From positions 36,001 through 100,000 of the forward strand of contig CAMXCT020001652.1 in assembly GCA_947184155.2 (NCBI GenBank): a DNA stretch of 64,000 nucleotides, read 5' to 3'. Under the pieces are notes generated by a model, which saw only the letters and a list, made by a program, of their open reading frames with translations, ran no database searches and was not told where the DNA came from. This DNA comes from Cladocopium goreaui. Its lineage: Eukaryota > Sar > Dinophyceae > Suessiales > Symbiodiniaceae. The stretch's first letter is position 1. Each line of letters begins with the position of its first letter. The position numbers were made by a program, and so were the translations under genes. Positions 52,505 to 64,000 of the stretch are shown piece by piece.

Positions 52505-54600
52505 CATATAGTTCTATTGTCGTTTGCAAGGCTGTGACTGCAGATCGCAGTGGAACTGCTGTGTCAAGGTGATGTTTGGACGTGGGAATCGCACGAAACC
52601 CTGTGTTTTCTGGCACAAAGTGGTTCCCAGCCTCGAGGGGTCCGACCTTCACGGATTTGATCTCGGACGCATCCACTGTAAAGTAGAATTCAGGTGTGCA
52701 GATCGCACTGAAATGGCTGCTTCATGTGTATGTTTGTGGTCTTGGTCGACGTAGTTCTTTTGTGATTTGCAAGGCAGTGATGATCGCAGATCGCAGTGGA
52801 ATTGCTGCGTCAATGTGTTTTTTGGACGTTAAGAATTGCACCAAAGCCTGTGTTTTCTCGCGCAAGGTGGCTCCCGGCGTGGATGGGGGGAACCGATGGG
52901 TCCGACCTTCACGGATTTGATCTCGGACGCGTCCTCCACTGTAAAGTAGAATTCAGGCAGATCGTATTGTAATGGCTGTTTCATGTGCATGTTTGCAGCC
53001 TTTGTCGACGCAGTTCTTTTGCGATTTGCAAGGCCGTGGCTGCAGATCGCAGTGGAATTGCTGTGTCAAAATGATGTTTGGACGTCAGGAATCGCACCAA
53101 ACCCTGTGTTTTCTCGCACGGACGCCTCCACTGTAAAGTAGAGTTCAGGTGTGCAGATCGCATTGACATGCCTGCTTCATGTGTATGTTTGTAGCCTTGG
53201 TCGATGTACTACTTTTCTCGATTTGCAAGGCAGCGATGATTGCAGATTGCCGTGGAATTGCTGCGTCAAGGTGATGTTTGGACGTTAGGAATCGCACCAA
53301 AGCCTGTGCTTTCTCGCACAAAAGGGGCTCCCGGCGTTGATGGGGGGAACCTTGTCTGTGCGACGGGCCCGATCGCGGATTTGATCCCGGACGCGTCCTC
53401 CACTGTAAAGTAGAAATCAGGCGTGCAGATCGCACTGTAATGGCTGCTTCATGTTTGCAGCCTTGGTCGAGGTAGTTCTTTTGTGATTGCAAGGCCGTGA
53501 CTGCAGATCGCAGTGTAACGGCTGTGTCAAGGTGATGCTTGGACGGTAGGAATCGCACGAAACTCTGTGTTTTCTTGCACGAAGTGGCTCCCGGCGTCGA
53601 TGAGGGGAACTTCGTCTGTGCGACGGGCCCGATCTTAAGGATTTGATCTCGGACTCGGACTGTAAAGTAGAATTCAGGTGTGCAGATCGCACTGCGCTGG
53701 CTGCTTCATGTGTATGTTTGTAGCCTTTGTCGACGTAGTTCTTTTGTGATTTGCAAGGCCGTGGCTGCAGATCGCAGTGGAATTGCGGTGTTTGGACGTT
53801 ATCGCACCAAACCCTGTGTTTTCTCGCACAAAGTGGCTCCCGGCGTTGATGGCGGGAACCTTGTCTGTGCGACGGGTCGGAGCTTCGCGGATTTGATCTC
53901 GGACGCGTCCTCCACTGTAAAGTAGACTTCAGGTGTCGTGCAGATCGCAGCCTTGGTCGAAGTTGTTAGTTCTTTTGTGATTTGCAAGGCGGATGATCGC
54001 AGATCGCAGTGGACTTGCAGCGTCAAGGTGATGTTTGGAAGTTTGGACGTTAGGAATCGCACAAAACCCCATGTTTTTTCGTGCAAAGTGGCTCCCGGCG
54101 TCGATGGGGGGAACCGACGGGTCCGACCTTCACGGATTTGATCTCGGACGCGTCCTCCACTGTAAAGTAGAGTTCAGGTGTGCAGATCGCATTGACATGC
54201 CTGCTTCATGTGTATGTTTGTAGCCTTGGTCGATGTACTACTTTTCTCGATTTGCAAGGCAGCGATGATTGCAGATCGCCGTGGAATTGCTGCGTCAAGG
54301 TGATGTTTGGACGTTAGGAATCGCACCAAAGCCTGTGTTTTCTCGTGCAAGGTGGCTCCCGCGTCGATGGGGGGAACCTCGTCTGTGCGACGGGTCCGAT
54401 CTTCGCGGATTTGGTCTCGGACGCGTCCGCCACTGTAAAGTAGAATGCAGGTGTGCAGATCGCACTGTAATGGCTGCTTCATGTGTATGTTTGCAGCCTT
54501 GGTCGACGTAGTTCTTTTGTGATTTGCAAGGCCGTGACTGCAGATCGCAGTGTAACGGCTGTGTCAAGGTGATGTTTGGACGTTAGTCGCCGATCAGGAC
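52505..54600. repeat. Satellite array, about nine units of 210-273 bp
   Basis: Each unit runs GTTCTTTTGTGATTTGCAAGG, CAGATCGCAGTGGAATTGC, GTGATGTTTGGACGTTAGG, AATCGCACCAAA, CTGTGTTTTCTCGCAC, GTGGCTCCCGGCGT, GATTTGATCTCGGACGCGTC, CACTGTAAAGTAGA, then GTGCAGATCGCA. Units begin near 52513, 52756, 53005, 53215, 53478, 53743, 53973, 54243 and 54516. Some lack internal blocks, so lengths vary. Short frames in several phases repeat with the DNA. No known RNA gene motif is recognised. Confidence 0.88.
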
Positions 54601-54764
54601 GGTGGTTTGACTCAGTGGTCGACCGCCCACACACGCATGGGAGGCACCGTGCCATCAGGAGCGGAGGGTGCCACCGTGTGCGGCGGGGAGGGGCTGCACA
54701 CTGAAACGCACAACACACACACAGAGAATCAAACACAACACGATGATTAAACAATAATAAGATG

Positions 54765-55015
54765 TGAGAATGTAGAGATGGCTAGAGAGTAGAGATGTGA
54801 GGGAAAAAATATGTGAAGAGAGCAGAGATGTGAAGAGAGTAGAGATGTGAAGACAGTAGAGATGAGATATGTGATGAAGAGTAGATAGTTGAAGAGAGTC
54901 GGGAAGTGAAGAGAGTAGGAACTGACGAGAGTAGGAAAAGGGAGGAAAACAGCAGTGAAGAGAGTAGAGGAGTGAAGAGAGTAGGGAAAGAGATTTGTCA
55001 GGAGAGCAGAGTGTG
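54765..55015. repeat. GAGAGTAGAGATGTG minisatellite, right block
   Basis: Same unit as 52165-52485 (GTGAAGAGAGTAGAGATGTG), more degenerate toward the right. Confidence 0.8.
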
Positions 55016-55156
55016 TCAGGTCCCAAGCTCCTGAGCTGTCAACAAGAGAGGGGCTGTCAAGATTCAGAGATGACAAGCGCAAACCGGATCTTGACAGATC
55101 TTCCGGTCGCCTGCTGTTTGTCAGTCTAGGCGTCTTTTTTCTCCGTGACATTTCTT

Positions 55157-55258
55157 CCTCTTGACATCCTTGTCTGATGCTGCCGCTATCTCTTGATTCC
55201 AAAATGTCAGGAGCAAGCCGGATCAAGAGACAGTGGCAGCATCAGACAAGATGTTGAG
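55157..55258. repeat. Long inverted repeat able to form a hairpin
   Basis: CATCCTTGTCTGATGCTGCC (left arm, about 55165) is complementary to GGCAGCATCAGACAAGATG (right arm, about 55233). The match extends to about 40 bp per arm with a few mismatches and a loop of about 20 bases. No gene overlaps it. Confidence 0.75.
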
Positions 55259-55259
55259 A

Positions 55260-56320
55260 AAAAAAATCACGCAGTCGACGGCCGTGCCAGCCAGGCGGTC
55301 AGGGGCCGTTCCTATAGACCCTCCCTTTTGGTTCTTCCCTCTTGCGAAACGTCCTTCACCCGGACTTGTAGGAATAACTCTGATTTGATGGTTATCCAGA
55401 AATCTTGGTTTGACCCGAAGAGTGGATGTGGTTGGTGCAGGTTTCCTCAGGGCCTGGAGGAGCGGGTGGAGTCTCATTTGAGATTCAAAAAAGCCTGAAA
55501 ATAGGCTGCCCCAAGTTTGATGGCTAATAATCATTTTCCCATATATATCCATATATATCCTCTATCACCATTCTATATTTCTCGGAGTGCACCCGATTTT
55601 CAGACGCGGCCGCCTAGATTTGGCAGGAGTGATTCATCCCACCTAGAAATCTCACCGTTTCCAAACCTCTGTGAGGACAACATGCCTACAGTGCTGCGTT
55701 GGGATCCCAGGGGTGTGGAAGGATCACAGAATTTTTCGTGCATTCCCATGGCTTAGTTGATGCGAAAAGGTCAAATCGTCATGGAACAACAGAAAAATGA
55801 TTGTACATGATGGTAGTGTTAGTAAAGCAATGGGATCCACCATCCCCAAATTTACCATGCCAGGGAAATGGGTGGTATAAACCATCAAAAGGGGGGTTTA
55901 TGGTATTGCTTTACAAACATTCAGCGGCATCCTCGGATCCCCATCGACTTAGAGCCGCTCATGGGTCAAAAGGAGGGTATCCCCTGGCAAACCATGACGA
56001 CAAGCGAGGATGCAGCCATTGCGGATGGGAATCCTATTCCAAGTCGGGAATTGCAGTTTGCTATGTTATGTGTATGATATATAGATATATATAATATAGA
56101 TTGCCAGAAAGTATTCCAGGATTGGATGGTTTCTCCTTCCAAGATGATCAACTTATGAGCGGTTCACCATGCCAAGGTACCAAGAGATGTTGGGTCATCG
56201 CTGTGTGTTGGAACACTCAGGAGGGAAACTCGGGATCCAACAGAAACATTGCCACATCTTCTCTGTGGCACGCTGACTTTCGGGAGCCTTCAGGATGTTC
56301 TCTGCAGAAAAGGATACATT
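55260..56320. other. Stretch with no firm gene
   Basis: A short frame at about 55680-55740 (MPTVLRWDPRGVEG) faintly recalls an RCC1 blade but is too diverged to call. Otherwise unique AT-moderate sequence. Confidence 0.4.
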
Positions 56321-56324
56321 CAAA

Positions 56325-57365
56325 CGTATAATATAATATAGTATAATATAGTTTAAAATCTTATACTTTGGTACAATAAACCATAATATACAAAGTAATA
56401 AAATATAACATGATATAATAGACAATACTGAAATTTAATTTTATATAATTATATAGTTTAATATAATACAATACAATATAATATAATAATATAATATACA
56501 ATAAAATCTTATATAAAAATATAATATGATATGATATGATATATAAATAATACAATAATAAATGGTTTCATATAACATTTAAAACTGATATAATATACTA
56601 TAGTAAAATATAAGATTATATCAATTATGTATTAAACATATCAATTATATATTAAAAATAAAACAATATAAACATACATAATACAATAAAACACAATAAA
56701 ATATAATATAATACAGTATAACAAAATATAACCTAATCTAATATAATATAATATTATATTATATACTATAATCTTATTTAATATAATATGATATAGTATT
56801 GTATAATATAATATTAAAAAATATTAAAGAAATCTAATATAGTAATATTAAGTTATTTCAATCATAAAACATAAAACAAAATAAAATAACATATATTAGT
56901 AAAATATAGAAATATAATATCCAAATATAATATATATGTATACATAATATATATATATACACATTTAGTGTATATATTTAGGTATATACATTTAATATAT
57001 AGTATAATCTAGATATTTTTACTAAAATATAGTATGATATTATAAGACAGATTATAAGACAATCAAAATGCAATAATATAACTTTATATAATTTAATATA
57101 GTATAATATAATATATAGTAGACTGAAATATCAGATTGTATTATAATATATATATATTTGTATGTATAATATATTTTTTAATTTGATATGATACAGATTT
57201 AGATTTAGATATAGATATAGACAGATAGATATACATAATATAACATAATATAATGTATTCATTTTTTACAAATAACATTTTGTTTATTTTAATAACCAAA
57301 AACCATTTAATACGATAATATAACCTAATATATGTTAATATAATTTGATTTATAATGTAATATAG
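56325..57365. repeat. AT-rich ATAATATA low-complexity block, about 1 kb
   Basis: Nearly pure A/T with drifting AATATAAT words. Tyr/Ile-rich frames are compositional. Ends exactly where hairpin-headed copy B begins, which suggests that element inserted at the edge of the tract. Confidence 0.9.
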
Positions 57366-57368
57366 ATA

Positions 57369-57716
57369 TTTCCCCAACAGCGTAAGCTAATGGGGTCTTC
57401 AGCCCAGAATAGCTCCGCTGTGCACTGGTGCAGGTGCCGGGTCAGGTTCAACGAGGTTCCGGAGAGGGTTCCGGAGAAGGCCAAGTCAGGTTCAACGGGT
57501 TCCATAGAAGGTTCCGGACAAGGCCTGGGAGGCTTTGGTGCAGAGAAGGTTCCGGAAAAGGTTCCAGGAAGCCTTGGTGCAAAGCCAAGTCAGGTTCAAC
57601 ACGGTTCTGGGGAAGGTTCCGGAGAAGGTTCCGGAGAAGGTTCCGGAGAAGGTCGGGGAGGCTTTGGTGCGGAGCCAGCTCAGGTTCAACAGGGCCAGGT
57701 CTGCGGGGGGAGGGTC
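57369..57716 (+). repeat. Hairpin-headed minisatellite element, copy B
   Basis: The head is identical to copy A over TTCCCCAACAGCGTAAGC and on through GGGGTCTTCAGCCCAGAATA. The GTTCCGGAGAAG array is shorter (four clean units at about 57615-57655). It abuts AT-rich DNA on the left. Confidence 0.85.
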
Positions 57717-57719
57717 TGA

Positions 57720-58595
57720 ACTTATCATTTGAGCTCCTGATAAGGCTGGGAATGATAAACCCCTATTAAGGACCTATTAAGGTCTTATTAAGCCTTATTA
57801 AGGGTTTATAAAGGCTTATTGAGGGGTTATCCTTTAAGGCCTTATTAAGGTCTTATCCCCCATGGATAGCTGAACTTCCTTACCCATTGCTTATCCAAAG
57901 CGATGGGTGGTTTGAGCCACAACCCAGAAAAAAGGAAATTTGGATTTTTGCAGTGCTTGCGATGCGTGTTCACCATTTTTCTTCAATTTTGGCAATTTTG
58001 GGGATCTGGGGTCCTGAGGGGTCATTTTTTTAGGGGGGTATGCAGAATAGCTTGCTGTTTCTCGCTTATCCAAGGCTTATCAATGCTTATCATTTGAGCC
58101 CTTATTAAGCCCTTATTAGGCCTTTAGCCACCCAACCCCAACCCCAAAATCCAGGTCAAATCATTTTCCCAGACTTTCAATGAACACCCGGAAATTCACC
58201 TTTCTTTTTGAACATGATCACCCTTGCTTATCCATGGTTGATCCAAACTTATCCAGAACCCCCCTTCCCCAGACCCCCCATCTCGATTCCATGAAAATAG
58301 ATAAATAAATCAATAAACATATATATATATATAATGTGTACCTATATATAGACATATTTTCTACGTTTCATAGTGTTTGCGAGTTCCCAGACGTTTCTGG
58401 CAGGTTCATTGTAATTCTTTACTGTCTTTTAAATCCCAACGCCTTTCGTCAAGCCAAGGTGCGGCCGTCCTTGGTGTCGCTGTCGGGGATGAGGTACCAG
58501 CAATCTGACTTTTGGACACACCCCAATATTATATTGTTAATGATATATGATATTCCTTTCTATTCGCATTCCAGTATATAAATGTGTGTATATAC

Positions 58596-58628
<33 letters not shown>

Positions 58629-60270
58629 TGTATGTATATTTAGATACAGACATGTACAAATGTATGAATGTATGTACATATACAAATACATGTACATGTA
58701 CGTGCACATGTATAAAAACAATCTATACATACGCCCCCCAGCCAGAAAGTTTCCCCCTCACTCCCCCTGTGGCCTGGGGGGGGGGGTTCCCAACAACAAC
58801 AGTCCTACATCGTCAGTGTTTGTGCAGCTGTAAGCGGTTGATGTCTCGTTTATAGGGAGCGTATGGAGACTATTTCAGGGAGTATACACGTATATATATA
58901 TAGTATCTGGGTATGCTATGCAATAATGAGTCGTACATAGGTCTATTAAACATGTGAGTTTATGTAGGGTGTAAGGAGTATATATATATAGGTAGTGATG
59001 AGGCAATCAATGTATATATGCTACACGTACATGTATATATAATTAACATTATCAGTTGGTTATTTATATTTAGGCAGTCTCTCTCTCTCTCTATATTTTT
59101 AGGTACATACTCCATCCAAACATATAATATATAGGATTATATAGGTATGCATAGGTGCGCTTTGAGTATATAATCTATGGACGGCAAACATGTAGCACAA
59201 AGGCATACAATGAGTGGTAAACCATGTGTGAGGTACGCTACAGGCAGTACATAAACAGGTCTTGGGTAGCATGTGCAAGATTGATATGTTAGAAATATGC
59301 CGGTACACAGGGTTCAGTGACGAGGTTGTGGCTCTCATGCTGCAAGTGACGTACAAATAGGAGGCTGTGCTTCCCAAATCCTGTAAATAGAGTACAAATT
59401 GGAGGGGGCGCCTCCGAAATGCTGCAAATAGCTTGCAAATGCGAGGTTTGGGGGGGACGGGGGCAACCATACCATGTGGGGCGGGAGGCTGTGCGGTTCC
59501 TGGGACCGGGCTCTATAAATATATATATATACACACACGCACACCCCCATAATGGATAGGTTTCTACCCGAATTTGGGAGAAACCATTAGATTCTGAAAG
59601 GAAAGTATGAGTTTTTTAAACCGTGGCGCCAGGTGCATTGTAGCCATCAGAACAGCATCCGATTTGGCAAGGCCCGACTGGCGCGTCAAGGATGGAAATC
59701 CTGTGGGACAAAATGCCATGGTCACCTTATGTTTTTTTTCTAACAGGGGAAAATGACAATTAAGCAAGGGATTTGGGGATTACCTTGTTTTCAGACGGAG
59801 CCAAACGGACAAACTATAAAAGGGGGCAAGGCAATAAATCATTGCCGTTGGAATCGTGGTATGCGGGCATGGTGGCTATTATCGTAGATCCCACTTTGTA
59901 CGCTTTTGGTGGATTTTCTGGGTGCCAAATCTATGACCATATCCAACAACCTGAGAGGATTCATGAGCAAAGCCACCTGCGAAAAGATATTTCGCTTCCA
60001 ATTCCAAGGATGATCCCATTAAGTTGGCAACTTTTGTGCAAACACCATTTCTGGAAAAACTTATGGAAAATTCCACCAGCACCTTCAAAGCACATGAAGG
60101 GTCCAGCTTGTTTTTCAGGTGGAAAAATGGCGAAGCTTTGCCCAAAGTATTCGTGGTGTTGTTGAGGAAGCGAGGGAGGGCACTTTGGGGGCGACTCAGT
60201 CAGTGTTTTTGGACTTGAGCCAGCTGCTACTGGATGGGATCATCCAACGACCTTGAACTTTACTATGGTA
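57720..60270. other. Stretch with no recognisable gene; simple repeats
   Basis: Palindromic CTTATTAAGG-type words recur at 57760-57860 and 58075-58125. An ATGT microsatellite lies at 58597-58640 and other TA tracts at 58880-59050. The frames here are short or follow simple repeats. Confidence 0.5.
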
Positions 60271-60277
60271 TCCATAT

Positions 60278-60382
60278 GGCGGTTTCTTCAAATGGGGGAT
60301 CACAAAAACCATGGTTGTTTCAATACTAAAATGCTCTAATGACTTGGATAATTTGGGGGTACCCCCATTTTAGGAAACCTCC
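60278..60382. mobile_element. MITE, about 105 bp, copy 4
   Basis: GGCGGTTTCTTCAAATGGGG on the left faces GGGGTACCCCCATTTTAGG and AAACCTCC on the right. ATAT flanks both sides (60274-60277 and 60383-60386), agreeing with the 4-bp duplication seen at copy 1. Confidence 0.75.
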
Positions 60383-60869
60383 ATATCAGGCTGCGTTGCT
60401 GAGTCTCACCAGTACAAGTCGAAGCATGTTCCGAATGAAAGACATATTCCCCAAGACCAACAGAAACAAAATTTTATTATCCACCACTAGATCATTTGGA
60501 ACACTGCAACAGTGTCCGAGTTGGAAGGTTTTCTGCATTCAATTTCCCAAGATCTCATGGAAGCACTGGACAAAACGAGCCAAAACAGGTGTTGATAGGA
60601 AGTGCGACTGACATATATTTTTCGGTGATGAAAACCAACCAGCGGGATCTGCCGGAAGGTCTTGCATGGGCGCTGTATACCTCGGTATGGTCCAAAATTG
60701 TACGCTAAAATTGGATGATTTCGAGATATTTGCCTATATTCGCTATTGTAGTTTGTACCAAAAAGAATCTCAATCAATGGGGCAGTGGATTAGACAATTC
60801 TGGGAGATACCCAGAGATTTGGCAAAGATCTTGGCTTTGTCTGAAAGTAGCACCTAAATTTGATGGTTT

Positions 60870-61190
60870 TTCCCCAACAGCAAAATTTTGCTATGGGGTC
60901 TTTGGCCCAGATTAGCTCCGGTGCGATCCGGTGCAGCTTCAACACCAGGTTCCGGGCAAGGTTCCCGAGGGTTCTGGAGGGTTCCGCTGCAGATACCTGT
61001 TCAGGTTCTGGAGGGTTCCGGTGCAGATACCTGGTGAGGCTCTGGAGGGTTCGGTGCAGATACCTGGTGAGGTTCCGGAGGGTTCCGGTGCTGATAGCCG
61101 GTGAGGTTCCAGAGGGTTCCGGTGCAGGTACTCGGTAAAGTTCCGGAAAGTTCGGGTGCAGATGCTTTGTGAAGTTCCGGAGGGTTCCGA
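60870..61190 (+). repeat. Hairpin-headed minisatellite element, copy C
   Basis: The head reads TTCCCCAAC, then the palindrome AGCAAAATTTTGCT, then ATGGGG. The conserved part (TTTGGCCCAGATTAGCTCCG) follows, then about six units of roughly 33 bp containing GGAGGGTTCCGGTGCAGATA. The stem is kept although its inner sequence differs from copies A and B. Confidence 0.8.
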
Positions 61191-61593
61191 TGTTTTTGAT
61201 TGGCATAAAAGTTTATTTTTGTTCTGGGCATAAGCGCTTAAACGCAGTATATGATGCACTCGTATACTTGTAGATTTACTTTGCAGGAGGGGGGGGCAGG
61301 GCGTGGCAAAAAAGAAGTCGATGCATAAACGGTTAGACCAAGCACTCTGCAAACCGACACAAAAATTTGAAGGAACGAAACGGCAACGTAAAGACAACAA
61401 TCTTAACACACGCGGGCTTGCAGACGATTGACGAATAGACGGCCGGCGAAAGTTGAAGAGTCATCTCGAACCATTACAACATCGTTGGTTAAAAACAGCA
61501 GAGACATGGGTGACAGCGATTCAGTAAAAGATGTATGACAATACGATTGGCGTCGAATCAAAGTACGGTTGTACGCAATGCACGAAAACTTTT

Positions 61594-62183
61594 CATGACT
61601 AAATGGTGGTTTTGCTTACTGTCCTGTTTCTCTGTATTTCGCACACTGACATTCAGACACTGATTGCGATGATTGTAAACGCAGACAATGCGTGTGATCA
61701 ATGTGCTTTGGATGCGTTACAGCACTTTAGAAAGACAGTTTTACCATGAAACTATGAGATTCATGTCCAATACCAATCATGGCAAAAACTAGAGCGTGAG
61801 AACCACCCAACACAACATGACCGACGAAACCTGCAGCGTCATATTGAACCATCACGACATTGTGGGCGAAAACTTTGGTAAACTGCACGAGTAGCAGGCG
61901 CAGAGACCAAGGATGCAACCATCACTCTGGTAAACTGCACGGGTGGCAGGCGCAGAGACCAGGGATAGGTACAGCTTTTCAAGGGAATGTTTCATATGCC
62001 CGTGTGCAACATCATACTAAATGGCGGTTTTGCTTAGTGCCCCGTTTCTCTGTATTTCACACACTGACATTCAGCTACTGATTGTGATGATTGTAGATGC
62101 AGACAATACGTGTGAGATCAGTGTCCTTTGGATGCGTTACAGCACTTTAGAAGTCAGTTTCATCATGAAGTACAAGTATGAGA
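61594..62183 (+). repeat. Direct duplication of about 170 bp (two copies)
   Basis: Copy 1 (about 61600-61760) and copy 2 (about 62015-62175) share AAATGG(T/C)GGTTTTGCTTA, GTTTCTCTGTATTTC and GATGCGTTACAGCACTTTAG. They are separated by the start of the 40-50 bp array described in the last entry. Confidence 0.8.
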
Positions 62184-62457
62184 TCCCTTTGTTACACAGT
62201 TTTAGGTGTTTGAGATGTTTGTTCCGTGTCTTTGGGATGTTTGAGAAGTTTGTTTCGTGTCTTTGACATGTTTAAGAAGTTTGGTCAGTGTCTTTGAGAT
62301 GTTTGAGAAGTTTGTTTTGTGTTTTTGAGATGTTTGCGGAAAGCAGTCTTGCCCGCCTTTGTCCTTGCTTTTCTTTTCGCCCGCAATGTCGTGATGGTTC
62401 AATATGACGCTTCAGGTTTTTGCGGTCATGTTGTGTTGGGTGGTTCTCACGCCGGCT
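61793..62457. repeat. Inverted repeat with arms of about 80 bp
   Basis: GAGAACCACCCAACACAACA (61798) through CATCACGACATTGTGGGCG is complementary to 62375-62457, at roughly 90 percent identity by eye. More diverged relatives of the arm occur near 61450-61495 and 62715-62785. Tandem units of about 36 bp (GATGTTTGAGAAGTTTGTTT) sit in between at 62213-62345. Confidence 0.75.
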
Positions 62458-63690
62458 TGTCCTGAGATTGTTCCCTTTGCCATGCCATGCTGTTTGTCAT
62501 ACATTTGTTTGGGCGCGCGCTGCGCATGATCAAACACTTCATGCGTCGAATGCAGCGTTGTCAGCTGTTTTCGTTCGCGAACGTCTTTTGCCGATCTCGG
62601 CAGACAGCAACGCGTGACAGCGCTGAATATGACGCATAATCAAAAACGCTTCAAGCACGCACAGCGCAAACCAAAGCAAAAGTATGAAGGACAACATGGC
62701 ACGGAACGAACCAGCCTGAAAACCACTAAAGCAAAACGACGACCCCAAAGCCTGAAGTGGTATATCGAACCGTCACGTCGGTGTGGGTTTAAAGAAACGC
62801 GACGACAAAGGTGGCATGGACCCAGTGAAGTGGCAACAAACGCAAAACCTGACTCGCGATCTGGTACTTCATGGGTGGCAGGTGCAAAGACCAAGGATCC
62901 AACCATCACTCTGGTAAACTGCACGGGTGACAAGCGCAGAGACCAGGAATCTATCACTGCACCGGTGGCAGGCGCACACACCAACATGTTTAAAATGAAC
63001 TTGGTAAACTGCACCGAGGGCAGGCGCACAGACCAACAGTTTGAAAATCAATTCGGTCAATTGCACGGGTGGCAGGTGCAGAGAATAAGGATGCAACTTG
63101 ATCCAACCATCACTCTCATTAAATTGCACCGGAGGCAGGCAGACCAGGGATCCGACAATCAACCCACTGAACTCCACCGGTGGCAGGCGCAGGCACCATC
63201 ATTTTCAAAATCAACCTGGTCAACTGCAAGGTGCCAGGCGCAGAAGCAAAAAAAAATTGCAAGCGATCCCGTAAACTGCACGGGTGGCAGGCGCAGAGAC
63301 CAGGGATCTGACAATCAATCCGCTGACGCCAACATTTTGAAAATCGGCCTGGTCAACTGCCAGGTCGCAGGCGCAGAGGCAAAAGATTTGACACGATTTG
63401 GTAAACTGCAGGTGGCAGCGGCAGAGGCCAAGGATCCAACCATCACCCCAGTAAACTGCACAGGTGGCTGGCGGAGAAACCAGGGATCCGACGATCAATC
63501 TGCTGAACTGCACCGGCGGCAGGCGCAGACACCAAAATTTTGAAAATCAACTTAGCTAACTGCCAGGGAGCAGGGCAGAAGATATGACCAGCAATCTGGT
63601 AAACTGCACGGGTGGCAGGCGCAGAGACCAGAGATCCGACAATTAATCCGCTGAACTGCACCGATGCAGGCACAGAGACCACGGATAGGT
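61875..63690 (+). repeat. Tandem array with unit GTAAACTGCACGGGTGGCAGG
   Basis: About 18 units of 40-60 bp carry GTAAACTGCACGGGTGGCAGG followed by CGCAGAGACCAGGGATC, with alternating variants (CTGAACTGCACCGGTGGC; GGTCAACTGCAAGGT). Two units lie at 61875-61965 and most at 62870-63690. Both blocks end in GGATAGGTACAGCTTTTCA (61965 and 63684), indicating block duplication. The 309-codon frame across it simply translates the repeat. Confidence 0.85.
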
Positions 63691-64000
63691 ACAGCTTTTC
63701 ATAGGAATGTTTCATTTAACCGTGTGCAACATCATTGCAAGATTGCATATGTATGCTTGTATGTGCATGATTATATGATTGTATCCGTATGCTTATATAC
63801 AGTTAGTAACATCCAACATGATTGCGTTTGTATCAATTCATGTTGGTTGCTTGCCGAAGATCCGTAAGTAATCCTGTTACATGCAGGAATGAACACATCA
63901 ACACCTAAGTAGGCACCGTGAGCACTTGCACATTGTATGTGTATAATGTTTTCCAGGGCCCTGATTCATTTATCAGCGTGCAGCACCATTACATGGTTTT
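63691..64000. other. Window end, no recognisable gene
   Basis: Begins with GGAATGTTTCAT and GTGTGCAACATCAT, shared with 61983-62010, then unique sequence to the window edge. Confidence 0.5.

Noticed and set aside
52108..52507. Ser/Leu/His-rich frames on the minus strand
   Set aside because: They follow the 14-17 bp minisatellite; two phases are open at once.
62614..63543. 309-codon open frame
   Set aside because: It translates the 40-60 bp tandem array; similar frames are open on the minus strand and no domain is present.

Overview
The window looks like nuclear DNA of a dinoflagellate, most likely a Symbiodiniaceae-type genome. The reasons are short exons scattered through long introns, RCC1-like repeats of the GQCNIPALP type, a DIRS-like RT/RNase H ORF, decayed UPF1/DNA2-type helicase pieces, very heavy tandem-repeat content, and sequences resembling the dinoflagellate spliced leader. 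No tRNA, rRNA or bacterial-type operon is visible. The organism call is an inference from protein families and genome style.

Layout. 0-3.3 kb: the 3' part of a retroelement, with an intact RT-RNase H frame followed 7 bp later by two 422-427 bp direct repeats separated by 550 bp (an Ngaro/PAT-like split-direct-repeat layout). 3.3-13.3 kb: intergenic repeats, two decayed helicase copies in opposite orientation, a 1.0 kb TIR element, and matching repeat blocks. 13.8-19.0 kb: minisatellites, a 10-copy 58-bp array, a GAT microsatellite and a 500-bp direct duplication. 20.5-21.8 kb: probable exons of an unidentified gene on +. 24,545-33,927: a complete 9,383-bp element with identical-length 184-bp LTRs (one mismatch), 5-bp target duplications, a purine tract before the 3' LTR, and two overlapping long ORFs. 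34.8-48.2 kb: scattered + strand exons of an RCC1-repeat protein plus MITE copies. 45.3-64 kb: mainly satellites, microsatellites and a dispersed hairpin-headed minisatellite family, with decayed coding remnants.

The most interesting object is the 24.5-33.9 kb LTR element. It has the termini of an LTR retrotransposon, but its two intact ORFs (405 and 2,398 codons) show no reverse transcriptase, RNase H, integrase or protease motif. ORF1 is a coiled-coil, Gag-like protein. ORF2 carries a retroviral-type CCHC zinc knuckle, two further Cys4 clusters and a domain strongly resembling Tpt1/KptA RNA 2'-phosphotransferase. Both LTRs contain a 16-nt stretch matching the 3' end of the dinoflagellate spliced leader at 14 of 16 positions. 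The element appears young and its reading frames are preserved, so I infer a large non-autonomous, or mechanistically unusual, retroelement that carries an RNA-modifying enzyme.

Limits: exon boundaries come from splice-like signals and family resemblance only. No searches were run, and positions of repeat borders are good to a few bases (exact for the LTRs and the split direct repeats).
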